Shown here: piece by piece, positions 18,427-27,229 of the stretch
Position numbering within the stretch: the stretch's first letter is position 1
Layout: the number at the start of each line of letters is the position of its first letter
NCBI GenBank assembly: GCA_025916135.1
Contig: CP104793.1
Location: forward strand, 2,418,001 to 2,482,000
Direction: 5' to 3'
Source: Rhodobacteraceae bacterium D3-12
GTDB lineage: Bacteria > Pseudomonadota > Alphaproteobacteria > Rhodobacterales > Rhodobacteraceae
Length of the DNA stretch: 64,000 nucleotides
Translations under genes and position numbers: made by a program
The notes under the pieces: generated by a model
Database searches by the model: none
The model's input: the letters and a program-made list of their open reading frames with translations, nothing else
What the model was told of the DNA's origin: nothing

Positions 18427-19682
18427 GCCGCCTCACATTCCCGGCGCTCTGCCGCTATCTCGCTGAAACTGCGCCCGTCACCATCGAGCACTGCTTCTTG
18501 CCCCGTGAACGCCTGCCAACGCAGCACAGCTACATCCACATAGCCGGCATCCAGCTCCACCGCGAAGCAATGCCGGCCGCTGCTCTCGGCGGCAATGATA
18601 GTTGTCCCTGATCCGGAGAACGGCTCATAGATCGCCTGACCGGGGCTGGAGTTGTTCAGCATCGGGCGGCGCATACATTCTACCGGCTTCTGAGTCCCAT
18701 GCACGGTGGTGGCATCCTGATCGCGGTTGGGAATGGACCAAAGGGTTGATTGCGTCCTGTCCCCGCTCCAGTACCCCTTGCCCTTTACCCCATACCAGCA
18801 TGGCTCGTGCTGCCAATGGTAATGCCCCCGGCTCAAAACATGGCGCTCCTTGGCCCAGATAATCTGGGACCGGATATCAAACCCGCAAGCCGCGAGGCTC
18901 TCCGCAACTGTGGTGGCGTGCAGTGCCCCGTGCCACACATAGGCCACGTCGCCCGGGAACAGCGCCCAGGCTTCACGCCAGTCGGCCCGGTGATCGTTCA
19001 GCACCTTGCCTGTGCGGTTGGTCTCCGAGGCCCCTGCCCTGTTGCGCCAGTCCGGGTCATACTCCACGCCGTATGGAGGATCTGTAATGAGCAAGTGCGG
19101 TCGCACGTCCCCCAGCAAATGTGCGACGGTTGTTGCATCGGTCGCATCCCCGCAGACCAGCCGATGGTTCCCGAGCACCCAGAGATCGTCTGCACGGGAA
19201 ACAGGCACCTCGGGCACCGGTGGCGTGGCTTCCTCTTTGGGGTCGGCAGCGCCGTGGTTCAGCAACTCGTCCAGCTCCGCCCCATCGAAGCCGAGCGCGC
19301 CGAGGTCCACCTCCAACTCCGCCAGTTCTCCCAACTCCAGCCCCAATAGATCGCGGTCCCATCCCGCCTGTTCTGCCAGCCGATTGTCCGCAAGGATGTA
19401 GGCCCGCTTCTGCGCCTCGCTAAGATGGGAAAGCTCGATGACCGGCACGTTCGTCATCCCGAGCTTCAGGGCCGCCAGCACTCGGCCATGCCCTGCGATG
19501 ATGCCATTCTCACCGTCCACCAGCACCGGGTTGTTGAAACCGAACTCACGGATCGAACCCGCAATCAAGGCCACCTGCGCTTCCGAATGGGTGCGTGCAT
19601 TGTTTGCGTAAGGGATCAGCGTCTCCACCGCCCTCTGCTCGATCGCGCGCGCTCCACTGGATGCGCTGTTTGCCTTCACCAT
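18423..19682 (-). CDS. ParB-domain-containing DNA methyltransferase (N4/N6, phage type)
   Basis: A 419-residue protein. Residues about 15-105 form a ParB-like nuclease domain (IREFGFNNPVLVDGENGIIA, AGHGRVLAALKLG). The C-terminal half is a beta-class DNA methylase with LITDPPYGVEY (catalytic DPPY) and the SAM-binding EPFSGSGTTI motif. Such fusions are common beside terminase genes in prophages and may protect phage DNA from host restriction. The start at 19682 follows GGAGGCGGGGG; the upstream TTG is less likely. Confidence 0.88.
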   Translation of the reverse strand: MVKANSASSGARAIEQRAVETLIPYANNARTHSEAQVALIAGSIREFGFNNPVLVDGENGIIAGHGRVLAALKLGMTNVPVIELSHLSEAQKRAYILADNRLAEQAGWDRDLLGLELGELAELEVDLGALGFDGAELDELLNHGAADPKEEATPPVPEVPVSRADDLWVLGNHRLVCGDATDATTVAHLLGDVRPHLLITDPPYGVEYDPDWRNRAGASETNRTGKVLNDHRADWREAWALFPGDVAYVWHGALHATTVAESLAACGFDIRSQIIWAKERHVLSRGHYHWQHEPCWYGVKGKGYWSGDRTQSTLWSIPNRDQDATTVHGTQKPVECMRRPMLNNSSPGQAIYEPFSGSGTTIIAAESSGRHCFAVELDAGYVDVAVLRWQAFTGQEAVLDGDGRSFSEIAAERRECEAA

Positions 19683-20199
19683 ACCCCCGCCTCCGTTCAA
19701 AATCTGCGACTGGCCTCTTGCCTCACGGGCAGTATAGCAAACACTTAAGCCATTGTAATCATGACAATATATGACAATTTCCGACAGATGACGTCAGGGA
19801 GCCGGTCTACTCAGCGTAGGTATGGGCGCTACGATGCCCCGGGGTAGCGCAAGTTTGGGCGCGGCGATTGTCGAAATCCAATTTGGACACGCCCATGAAG
19901 GTAAGGCTCCAAGCGCAGCCATCCCAGGTGTTTGACGCGTCCGCCCGCAAGGCATGATGTCGTGCCCAGCTCAATGCAGACCTTCGCCCCGAGCGCAACA
20001 AACAGCAAGAACGAGCCCAAGCAAACCGCGTGAAGGGCGGACGTCTTTCCATATGCAGCACAAGCTGGTTCAGAAAGGACTGCCCAAAGCGGGCACTTAA
20101 GCGCCAAAGCAAAAGACCCATATTTTCTATTTACAGCAGAACCCTCTGCTCCACTTACAACCGACATAGGTTTGCAAGCTGAGCCTTACTCCAGCCGGA

Positions 20200-20227
20200 T
20201 TGACAGTACCGTTTTGCGCGGTAGGCT
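20200..20227 (+). promoter_or_regulatory. Sigma70-like promoter for the GreA/Rnk-like pair
   Basis: A consensus -35 TTGACA at 20200-20205, then a 16-base spacer and a weak -10 TAGGCT at 20222-20227. It points toward the gene at 20375 and would start transcription just before the 23-codon frame at 20234. Confidence 0.4.
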
Positions 20228-20233
20228 TGTGGC

Positions 20234-20305
20234 ATGGTTACGCATGAGAATCATTTTCGGTTTCTGTTGCTGAACCGCCCCCGTCCCCGGGTGGCGTGCG
20301 CTTAG
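20234..20305 (+). CDS. Possible 23-residue leader peptide
   Basis: ATG to TAG frame encoding MVTHENHFRF, then LLLNRPRPRVACA. It begins a few bases after the predicted transcription start and ends 70 bases before the next gene. The Pro-Arg-rich end (RPRPR) and a C/G-rich stretch behind it would suit translation-dependent attenuation. No upstream ribosome site is obvious. Speculative. Confidence 0.3.
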   Translation: MVTHENHFRFLLLNRPRPRVACA

Positions 20306-20374
20306 GCGTTTCTACAACCCCCGGGGCCCTCTCAACTACATCCTTGAGACTGCAATCCTTTACGGGGGACCATC

Positions 20375-20824
20375 ATGCACATCAACAATCCCATGAGTCG
20401 GCCGACTGCCGATGCTTTTCAACCTACGATCAAATGCCCTTCCATGATGGGCCGGTTCCAGCTGTCCCGCGCCGATTGGATCGGTGTTGAACGGCTATTG
20501 AGCCTCGGACTGACCGCCGAGTGCCCGAACCCGACGCTCATCGAAGGCTTTCTACGACACAAGTTACGTCTCGCACGCGCCGCACCCGAGCCGACGCCGA
20601 CTGATCTCGTCACCGTCGGCAGGCACGTTACCTTCATGACCAGCGGCGGCAACGAACGCCGCGGCATGCTGACGCTCGTGTCCGATATGCAGCCGGGACG
20701 CATTCCCGTGACCTCTTTTTTGGGTGCGACGCTGCTTGGCATGCACAAGATGCAGAAAACGCCGCTCCTGCGTGAGGACGGCTGGATCGACAAGCTCGTG
20801 GTGCTCGGCGTTCAGGGCGCCTAA
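20375..20824 (+). CDS. GreA/GreB C-terminal-like (Rnk-type) protein
   Basis: A 149-residue protein. The second half (TDLVTVGRHVTFM, then LTLVSDMQPGRIPVTSFLGATLLGM) resembles the C-terminal FKBP-like domain of GreA/GreB and Rnk, which binds RNA polymerase. The N-terminal half lacks the coiled-coil of true Gre factors. Followed after 53 bases by a second protein of the same type. A polymerase-binding regulator is likely; the target is unknown. Confidence 0.6.
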   Translation: MHINNPMSRPTADAFQPTIKCPSMMGRFQLSRADWIGVERLLSLGLTAECPNPTLIEGFLRHKLRLARAAPEPTPTDLVTVGRHVTFMTSGGNERRGMLTLVSDMQPGRIPVTSFLGATLLGMHKMQKTPLLREDGWIDKLVVLGVQGA

Positions 20825-20877
20825 GCGCCCATCAATTCAACCCTCACATCCATTCAACAGCCTCAAAGGAGACCAGA

Positions 20878-21312
20878 ATGTCCACCCAAACAAATCCGCG
20901 GCGCAGCAGGCGCCCCAAAATTGTCCTCAGCAATACAAGGCTGGCGGAGCTGGAGGTCCTTTCCGAAAGGATGATGCGCCGCAACCCCGATCTGGCCGAG
21001 CTGTTAATCGAAGAGTTAAGCCGCGCACGCGTGGTCGCACCTTCCCGTCTGCGGGGGGATGTGGTCGATCTCGGGCGGAAGTTCACCTACTGCGACGAGA
21101 CCGAGGGCAAGGATCACACAATCACCCTTGTGTTGCCTGCTGAAGCCGATATCTCTGCCGGCCGCATCTCCGTCATGACACCAATCGGCGTGGCTTTGAT
21201 CGGTCTTGCCGAAGGGGCGGTCTTTCACTGGGAAACACGCGACGGGCAGCGGCGGGAGCTCAAGGTCCTCAAGGTGTTCACCGATGATCAGAACACGTTG
21301 CAAAGTGCCTGA
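20878..21312 (+). CDS. Rnk-type nucleoside diphosphate kinase regulator (GreA/GreB family)
   Basis: A 144-residue Rnk-like protein: a short helical N-terminus (TRLAELEVLSERMMRRNPDL) and a C-terminal GreA/GreB domain (DHTITLVLPAEADISAGRIS, VMTPIGVALIGLAEG, FHWETRDG). In known Rnk proteins this domain docks on RNA polymerase without the cleavage-stimulating tip. An AAAGGAG site precedes the ATG. Together with the preceding gene it forms a small two-gene unit. Confidence 0.75.
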   Translation: MSTQTNPRRSRRPKIVLSNTRLAELEVLSERMMRRNPDLAELLIEELSRARVVAPSRLRGDVVDLGRKFTYCDETEGKDHTITLVLPAEADISAGRISVMTPIGVALIGLAEGAVFHWETRDGQRRELKVLKVFTDDQNTLQSA

Positions 21313-21454
21313 GATGCAACTCCCGAACACGGGGACCCTGCGAAGACCATGGGCATCCCGGGGGCGCGTTACCATGCTGTGATCGGCATGGCGCACCGTC
21401 CGGGATTGGAGCCGCCGAACTATCGGCACCCCTTGAATTGGTCGGAGACATGCC

Positions 21455-21706
21455 ATGACCCTTCACCTTCTCTCCCAATGCCCCTTTTGTGCTACTGCGA
21501 TCCCGCGTGCGGCGGCGGGGCGCTGCCTGAGTTGCCGTCATTCTTTCGCCCGTGCCATACCCTGCGACACGGTTTGGTGCCGCCGCTGTAATGCGCCAAC
21601 CCATGATTATCAAAATCAAACCCGCAGACTCTCATTTTTTACGAGGGACCAATGGGGGCAGGTCACTCCTTCGCATCAAGCCCAGCCTGGTGCACCTTCA
21701 GGATGA
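21455..21706 (+). CDS. Possible small zinc-ribbon protein
   Basis: An 83-codon frame beginning TLHLLSQCPFCATAI, with three CxxC pairs (CPFC, CLSC, CRRC) in the first 45 residues, as in zinc-ribbon proteins. GGAGA precedes the ATG by 6 bases. The C-terminal third looks like read-through into the IS remnant (21660 onward), so the native end may be lost. Tentative. Confidence 0.35.
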   Translation: MTLHLLSQCPFCATAIPRAAAGRCLSCRHSFARAIPCDTVWCRRCNAPTHDYQNQTRRLSFFTRDQWGQVTPSHQAQPGAPSG

Positions 21707-21808
21707 CAATGATCTGATCTTCGCTAAAACTGCTCTTTCTCATCGTCTGTCTCCTCAGTCGGAGAACAGGCTAACCCAAAACCAAGGTCGTTTCAGAGGA
21801 GCAGGTCA
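21660..21808 (-). mobile_element. IS3-family remnant (5' end of orfA and left terminus)
   Basis: Reading leftward from an ATG at 21757, the sequence encodes MRKSSFSEDQIIVILKVHQA-GLDAKE and then stops; this is the typical start of an IS3-family OrfA. Upstream of it, the stretch ending in TGACCTGC at 21808 resembles an IS3-type left end. Everything beyond about 26 codons is gone. Confidence 0.6.
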
Positions 21809-21851
21809 GGCCCTCTACAAATTGGGGGATTACCTCCCCAACCTGCGCAAC

Positions 21852-23444
21852 CTATTCTGACTCGGCGCGGGCGCTCTTCTTAAGCGTGACCTTATCCACC
21901 TTGCCTATCGGCAGCATAGGAAGAGAATCCACTATAAAGAACCGCTTGGGAATCTTGTAACTTGCGAGTTTCTGGGAGCACCATTGTTTAAGGGCGGCCG
22001 CATCTACTTTCTTGTGCGGTTGTTGTATAATGTAAGCCCAACCGACTTCGTTGAACAGCGAATCCGGTACGTCAATAACAGCGCACAACCCGACATCTGG
22101 GTGCTCTTCGATCGCCAACTCCACCTCGCGCGGATAAACATTGTAACCGCCTGATTTGAACATTTCACTCATGCGGCCTACAAACTCGATACTGCCATCC
22201 GCACGCAGTCGAGCTATATCACCCGTCTTAAGCCACCCGTCGGAAAAAACCTCCTCGGTGGCTTCGGGGCGTTCGAAATATCCTTTCATGCAGTGGTTTG
22301 CCCGCACTTGGATTTCGCCATCCTCGCCAACCGCACTAGCCGTCCCATCCGCTCGTGTCACACGCACCTCCCCCAGGGGGGTCGCGTAACCGATGGAGTC
22401 CCGCATAACGTCTCGATTGCTGCCGTCTTTTTTGGCGTAGGTGACGGACCCACAGGTTTCTGTCATTCCGTAGGTCAGGCCAACCTCGCATTTGGCCGCG
22501 AACAATAGATCTACGAGATTACCCGGCATGGCCGCGCCAGAGTAGATGATCCATTGGAGGTCATCTAGCAAAGTGGCGTCGAACTCCGGATACTCAACCA
22601 ACATCTGGAACATCGTGGGCAACGTGTAGAGAATGTTTATGTCCTGCGCCTGTAGGGCGTGAACAAAGTCCTCAACCCTGTGTTTGTCGGCAAGAATGAC
22701 AGTGCCCGCGCCAACAAAAGTGTAAAGTGTCAGAAAATGCATGCCGCCGATATGATTGATCGGCAATGGGTTTAATACGCGCGGGTATGGAGAAACCGGA
22801 AACTGTTCGTTCTGCGTTATACTGCGACGCAGCAGTTCTCGCTGACGCAAAAGCACGCCTTTTGGTCGACCACTCGACCCCGATGTGTACACCAGTAATG
22901 CAGGTTCTTGCGCCGTCGTCTCGCCAAGTGCTGCGTCGAAGTCGGATTTGTGCTTCGTATCCACGGTTTCGCGGAGCCAATCGCAAAAGGCGACGTCATA
23001 GCCAGTTGGGCCATCGAGCCCTATCGTGCGCTCCACAACAGATTGAGTGCGTTTGATCTCAGCAAGGTCAGAAGTGTAACCACGACCGTCAAGTTCCTTG
23101 ATGCCGAAGATCAACTTTGGACGCGCATCAGAAACAACGTATTCGAGTTCACCCCGAGTATATTTCGGGTTTAGGCCAAGCCACAGCGCGCCGAGTTTGG
23201 CGGCAGCGAAAAAGGTCACCATCACTTCGGTGCGCTGAACGGCCAAGACCGCGATCCGATCCCCTTTTCGAACACCATTCGCGTACAACGCTTGTGCACA
23301 ACGCATGACCTCCTCATGCAGGCTGGCATAAGTAAAGGAGTTATTCCCATCGCGCAGTGCTTCACGATCGGGGTAATCCCGGGCATGCGCGTCGAGGCAA
23401 TCCCCAAGTCGCGTGCCATCGCCGAATTTGTCGAGCAAAGTCAT
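21852..23444 (-). CDS. Acyl-CoA synthetase / acid-CoA ligase (AMP-forming)
   Basis: A 530-residue class I adenylate-forming enzyme that activates a carboxylic acid with ATP and joins it to CoA. P-loop-like LLVYTSGSSGRPKGVLL (residues about 182-198), YGMTETCGSVTY, GWLKTGDIARL and the hinge GRMSEMFKSGGYNVYPREVE are intact, as is the C-terminal catalytic lysine in GKVDKVTLKK. Last gene of the TRAP operon, 2 bases after the enoyl-CoA hydratase. Substrate is probably the acid imported by the TRAP system. Confidence 0.9.
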   Translation of the reverse strand: MTLLDKFGDGTRLGDCLDAHARDYPDREALRDGNNSFTYASLHEEVMRCAQALYANGVRKGDRIAVLAVQRTEVMVTFFAAAKLGALWLGLNPKYTRGELEYVVSDARPKLIFGIKELDGRGYTSDLAEIKRTQSVVERTIGLDGPTGYDVAFCDWLRETVDTKHKSDFDAALGETTAQEPALLVYTSGSSGRPKGVLLRQRELLRRSITQNEQFPVSPYPRVLNPLPINHIGGMHFLTLYTFVGAGTVILADKHRVEDFVHALQAQDINILYTLPTMFQMLVEYPEFDATLLDDLQWIIYSGAAMPGNLVDLLFAAKCEVGLTYGMTETCGSVTYAKKDGSNRDVMRDSIGYATPLGEVRVTRADGTASAVGEDGEIQVRANHCMKGYFERPEATEEVFSDGWLKTGDIARLRADGSIEFVGRMSEMFKSGGYNVYPREVELAIEEHPDVGLCAVIDVPDSLFNEVGWAYIIQQPHKKVDAAALKQWCSQKLASYKIPKRFFIVDSLPMLPIGKVDKVTLKKSARAESE

Positions 23445-23446
23445 CG

Positions 23447-24247
23447 TTACTTCTCTCCCTTGCCCTTGATTCCAGCGATGAAGGCTTCGCGCGCGGCGTT
23501 GCCTTCAGGGTCTGTCATGCAGACCAGCATGTCATCCATGTCCGCGTAGCTGGTCGAAGCCGAGAGTGCGTTCGCCGCGGCATTGGTTGAACGCTTGATC
23601 ATCTGTGCGGCAAGCCGGGGAATGCTGCAGGTTTCCTTGGCCAGAGAAATCGCCGTTTCGTCTGCAGTCAGCGTATCAGCCACGATATCTGTCAGGCCCC
23701 ATTTGTCGCACTCCGAAGCGGAATGGCGACGGCAAAGGATCGAAAGCATCTTGGTCCGGGACGGGCCAATCAGGCGCGTCAATCTAGGAACGGTGTTCCA
23801 GCCGTAGATCAGTCCAAGGCGGGCCTCGGGAACATAGACCCATGAGTCTGCGCTCATGACCCGCCAATCACATGACATAGCCAACGCTAACCCGCCTCCG
23901 ACTGCGCCACCGGTGATCGCGGCGATCGTCAGTTGCGGCAAGGTTTCCCATTCTGTACAAAGCCGTCCACCCTTGTGCGTCATGCGCCGCACGCTGTTCA
24001 CGTCATTCTCGTTCTCTATGGTCGCGAAAGTCGAGATGTCAGCGCCTGCGCAGAAGAATCCGCCCTCACCACGTAAGATGATCACTTTGGTCGCGGCATC
24101 GTCGTGAAAGCGCCGGGCCGCGTCTGTCAGCCCATCGATTATCGCGTCGTTGATCGCGTTTTTCTGCGCCGGCCGGTTTAGAGTAACCACTGCAATTTCA
24201 GGGGCCTCGGGAAGTTTTTCGATACGAACAGGGGATGGGTTTGTCAT
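23447..24247 (-). CDS. Enoyl-CoA hydratase/isomerase family protein
   Basis: A 266-residue crotonase-fold protein: VVTLNRPAQKNAINDAI, the oxyanion-hole segment FFCAGADISTF, and AAITGGAVGGGLALAMSCDW. Likely hydrates or isomerises the CoA thioester produced by the ligase. ATG overlaps the stop of the MDR gene (ATGA). Confidence 0.9.
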   Translation of the reverse strand: MTNPSPVRIEKLPEAPEIAVVTLNRPAQKNAINDAIIDGLTDAARRFHDDAATKVIILRGEGGFFCAGADISTFATIENENDVNSVRRMTHKGGRLCTEWETLPQLTIAAITGGAVGGGLALAMSCDWRVMSADSWVYVPEARLGLIYGWNTVPRLTRLIGPSRTKMLSILCRRHSASECDKWGLTDIVADTLTADETAISLAKETCSIPRLAAQMIKRSTNAAANALSASTSYADMDDMLVCMTDPEGNAAREAFIAGIKGKGEK

Positions 24248-25230
24248 AGTTTCGGGTCCATGATGATTTTGCCGATATGCTTGCGCTTGAGCAGTTCGGC
24301 CATTGCTTCGTTGAATTGTTCAATTGGGAAACGCGCGGAGGTATGTGGTTTGATCACGCCTTGGACATAGAGGCGGCGAAGGTCTTCGAAGAGCGCATCG
24401 GTCCGGTCAGGGAAGCGCGCTTGATAGGCGCCCCAGTAAAAACCGACGACATCGATATTCTTGACAAGCAAGTGGTTGGCCCGAAGTTCCGGGAGGTCAC
24501 CACTGGCAAAGCCAGCCATCACGAACCGTCCTTCAACGCGCAACGTTCGCATCGCTTGCTGGGCCAGTTTCCCACCGACTACGTCAAAGACAATATCGAC
24601 TCCTGCGCCAGCGGTCGCATCCTTGACACGCTCGTTCAGCTTAGACGCGTCCGTATCGAACACAGTGATCCCGCCAATGTCGCGCAAGCCGGAACGGCGC
24701 TGTTCACCGCTCGCTATAGCGATCACATGCCTACCACGCGCCTTGGCGAGCTCGACTGCCGCTCGACCTACCCCGCCTGCTGCCCCTGTGACGAGCACAG
24801 TTTCGTCCTCTTTCAAGCGCGCGCGCTCGTACAATCCGCACGCTGCGGTGCCATAGGGAATGAAGAAACCTGCCGCTTCATCGAACGGCATTCTGGAGGG
24901 CACGTACTGAGCGCGATGAGCGTCCAGCAAAGCAAACTCGGCATAGGCGCCTGAGTTAACTTGTCCCATGACGCGGTCACCGACGCGGAACCTTGTCACA
25001 TCCGGGGCCACTTCGACGACGGTGCCAGCAAGCTCTGCCCCCGGAACAAAAGGCGGGGTCATCTTTTCTTGATAGGAGCCGCCAATCAGTAGCTGGTCGG
25101 CAAAGTTCAGACCGGCGGCGGCGACTTCGACCAACATCTGGCCCGCGCCGGGCTGCGGGACGGCGACCTCGGCGACAGGCAAAGTCGCTGGCCAGCCGAG
25201 CTTTTCACAGAGGACGGCACGCATTTTCAT
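24244..25230 (-). CDS. NADPH:quinone reductase / MDR-family oxidoreductase
   Basis: A 328-residue medium-chain reductase without zinc ligands: GroES-like N-terminus (VEVAAAGLNFADQLLI, PGAELAGTV) and Rossmann motif VLVTGAAGGVGRAAVELA. Probably a zeta-crystallin/enoyl reductase-type NADPH enzyme acting on the CoA ester or an unsaturated intermediate. The start at 25230 overlaps the stop of the TRAP permease (ATGA), so the ATG eight codons upstream is rejected. Confidence 0.85.
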   Translation of the reverse strand: MKMRAVLCEKLGWPATLPVAEVAVPQPGAGQMLVEVAAAGLNFADQLLIGGSYQEKMTPPFVPGAELAGTVVEVAPDVTRFRVGDRVMGQVNSGAYAEFALLDAHRAQYVPSRMPFDEAAGFFIPYGTAACGLYERARLKEDETVLVTGAAGGVGRAAVELAKARGRHVIAIASGEQRRSGLRDIGGITVFDTDASKLNERVKDATAGAGVDIVFDVVGGKLAQQAMRTLRVEGRFVMAGFASGDLPELRANHLLVKNIDVVGFYWGAYQARFPDRTDALFEDLRRLYVQGVIKPHTSARFPIEQFNEAMAELLKRKHIGKIIMDPKL

Positions 25231-26516
25231 CGCGCCATGTTCTCGGGTAGCCACAGGACAATTTGTGGAAAGACCAGCATCAAGATGATCAGCAGCAGAT
25301 GGCCTGCGACGTGCGGCCAGACACCTGCAAAGACACTCTCGACCGGCTGATTGGTGGTCCGGGCGACGACATACACATTGAGCCCAATGGGCGGAGTGAC
25401 CATTCCGACCTCTGCCAGAAGGATAATGACGATACCAAACCAGACCGGATCATATCCAAGCGACAACACGACCGGGAAGACGACTGGCACCGTTAGGATC
25501 AGGATTGAAAGTTGGTCGAGGAAGCACCCTAGCACGAGGTAGAGCACAACTAAGAATATCATCACCATATAGGGTTGCAGGTCATAAGCCGCGACAAACC
25601 CGACAAGGTTTTGCGTCACCTGCGTAATGGTAATGAAGAACCCAAAGATCTGCGCAGAGATCACGATGAGACCAATCATTGAGGACGTAAGCACGGTGCT
25701 CAGCAACGCACGTTTGAACGTCGCCCATGTCATCTGGCCGACCAGAATGGTGAAAGTGAAAGCGCCTAAAGCGCCGAGCGCCGAGGCTTCGACGGGTGTC
25801 GCGATGCCAAGGTAGATGAGTCCGGTCACAAGAATAAACAGACCGAGGAAAGGTCCGGCGACACTCAGCGAATTGAACCGCTCTTTCCAGGTATAGTGGC
25901 GCTTTGTAGGGGCCAAGGATGGATTACGCCAGATCAGCAGCCAGATAGTGAGGATGATGACAAAAGTTACGAGGAGGCCAGGCACAATTCCCGCCACCAG
26001 AAGTTTGGCCACGCTGGTTCCAGTCAGAAGCCCGTAAAAAATGATGGCGACGCTTGGTGGAATGAGCATGGCAAGCGTTCCGGCGATGGAAACGATGCCA
26101 CTTGCGAAGCTACGATCATACCCTTCTTCGGTCATTGCGGGGATACTGGACGAGGACAAGGTCGCAGCTGCGGCTGTGCTCGATCCAGAGATCGCGCCGA
26201 AGGCCGCACCAGTCAGCGCCGTCGCAATACCGAGCCCGCCCGGAAACCAGCTTGTCCAGCGAGCAAAAGCGAAGAAGAGAGAACTTGAGATCCGGCTCGC
26301 GATCATGAATTCGGCCATCAGCAGAAACATCGGAATGGTCAGAAATTCATAGGTACTGATCGCTGAGGCAGGTGCGGTCGAAAGGATACCAAGCAAAAGC
26401 TGCCCCCCCCCGAACATATAGAGACCGGCAGCGCCCGCAATTGCGAGGCTGAAAGCAACAGGGATGCCGACGCTAAGCGCGGCAAGAAGAATGACGACAG
26501 TAACGGCAACCAACAT
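25227..26516 (-). CDS. dctM: TRAP transporter large permease (DctM family)
   Basis: A 429-residue integral membrane protein with about 12 hydrophobic segments and family landmarks ISGSSTAAAATLSSSSIPAM and VTPPIGLNVYVV. Forms the sodium-coupled pore for organic acid uptake with DctQ and DctP. Confidence 0.92.
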   Translation of the reverse strand: MLVAVTVVILLAALSVGIPVAFSLAIAGAAGLYMFGGGQLLLGILSTAPASAISTYEFLTIPMFLLMAEFMIASRISSSLFFAFARWTSWFPGGLGIATALTGAAFGAISGSSTAAAATLSSSSIPAMTEEGYDRSFASGIVSIAGTLAMLIPPSVAIIFYGLLTGTSVAKLLVAGIVPGLLVTFVIILTIWLLIWRNPSLAPTKRHYTWKERFNSLSVAGPFLGLFILVTGLIYLGIATPVEASALGALGAFTFTILVGQMTWATFKRALLSTVLTSSMIGLIVISAQIFGFFITITQVTQNLVGFVAAYDLQPYMVMIFLVVLYLVLGCFLDQLSILILTVPVVFPVVLSLGYDPVWFGIVIILLAEVGMVTPPIGLNVYVVARTTNQPVESVFAGVWPHVAGHLLLIILMLVFPQIVLWLPENMAR

Positions 26517-26519
26517 GAC

Positions 26520-27080
26520 TTATTCCTTCGGGATGGCGTGAGCGTCGATGTTGATTTCGAGCGCATCGGCAATGCTGAGGTCGGAAGCCGCACAGAGATG
26601 GGCCATCATGCGGAGCATGGCGCGCAAGGCCAGTGGGGCCATGCCAAGCGGAACAATCAACTTGCTGGGCCAGATCGGCCAGATGACAGCCCCGAAAAGA
26701 ACGTCACCGCTTTTCCATGAGCTATAGGCTTCGTGTGCGCCCAACCAAGCGACCAGAAAAAACACCCCACTCGTCAACAGGCAGCCAATCGCCATAGCAG
26801 CATGGTAGGCACGTGGACGCATTTTTCGGGCGAAAAAGTCTACCGTGATATGGTGATTGAGACGCAGCGTATAAGACAACCCGAGAAAGAAGCCTGCAAT
26901 GAGGAGGTAATGAACCGTAAGGTCATAGACCCATTCAAGCGGGTCGTTGAACGCGTAACGCATCAACACGTCAGTCGCCGTGATCAACATCATAGAAAAA
27001 ATCGCTGTCGCGGCCAAAGCGGCCAGGACAATATCGATTGCTTTCAGATATCGATCGGCCTGGATAAGTGCATTGGGCAT
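26520..27080 (-). CDS. dctQ: TRAP transporter small permease (DctQ family)
   Basis: A 186-residue protein with four hydrophobic segments and the DctQ-type FSMMLITATDVLMRYAFNDP motif near residues 25-45. The start at 27080 is chosen because GAGGAG lies 9 bases upstream and upstream in-frame codons look unlike a membrane protein N-terminus. Three bases separate its stop from dctM. Confidence 0.88.
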   Translation of the reverse strand: MPNALIQADRYLKAIDIVLAALAATAIFSMMLITATDVLMRYAFNDPLEWVYDLTVHYLLIAGFFLGLSYTLRLNHHITVDFFARKMRPRAYHAAMAIGCLLTSGVFFLVAWLGAHEAYSSWKSGDVLFGAVIWPIWPSKLIVPLGMAPLALRAMLRMMAHLCAASDLSIADALEINIDAHAIPKE

Positions 27081-27229
27081 GGAGGCATTCTCCTCTCGGC
27101 GTCGAGGCATCGTGACGTCACATGAGTTGCGAAATAAGCCCCACTCCCGGCGGCTACAGCTGGGACCGGTATGCAATATGCCGGTCTCAGCTGGCCGCCG
27201 AAGTCAGTTTAGCGGGGAGCTATGAAACC

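Larger units (their letters stand above)
19683..20374. other. Intergenic region with one promoter and a short leader frame
   Basis: About 690 bases without a recognisable gene. The part from 19700 to 20190 holds only open frames without known domains. A sigma70-like promoter at 20200-20227 and a 23-codon frame at 20234-20305 precede the rightward GreA/Rnk-like pair. Confidence 0.4.

Noticed and set aside
19829-20167. 112-codon leftward frame
   Set aside because: No recognisable family, no ribosome site, and unusual composition; could not be supported as a gene.
20243-20259. Fur-like box (GAGAATCATTTTC)
   Set aside because: Only a weak resemblance to a Fur site, no iron genes nearby, and it lies inside the candidate leader frame.
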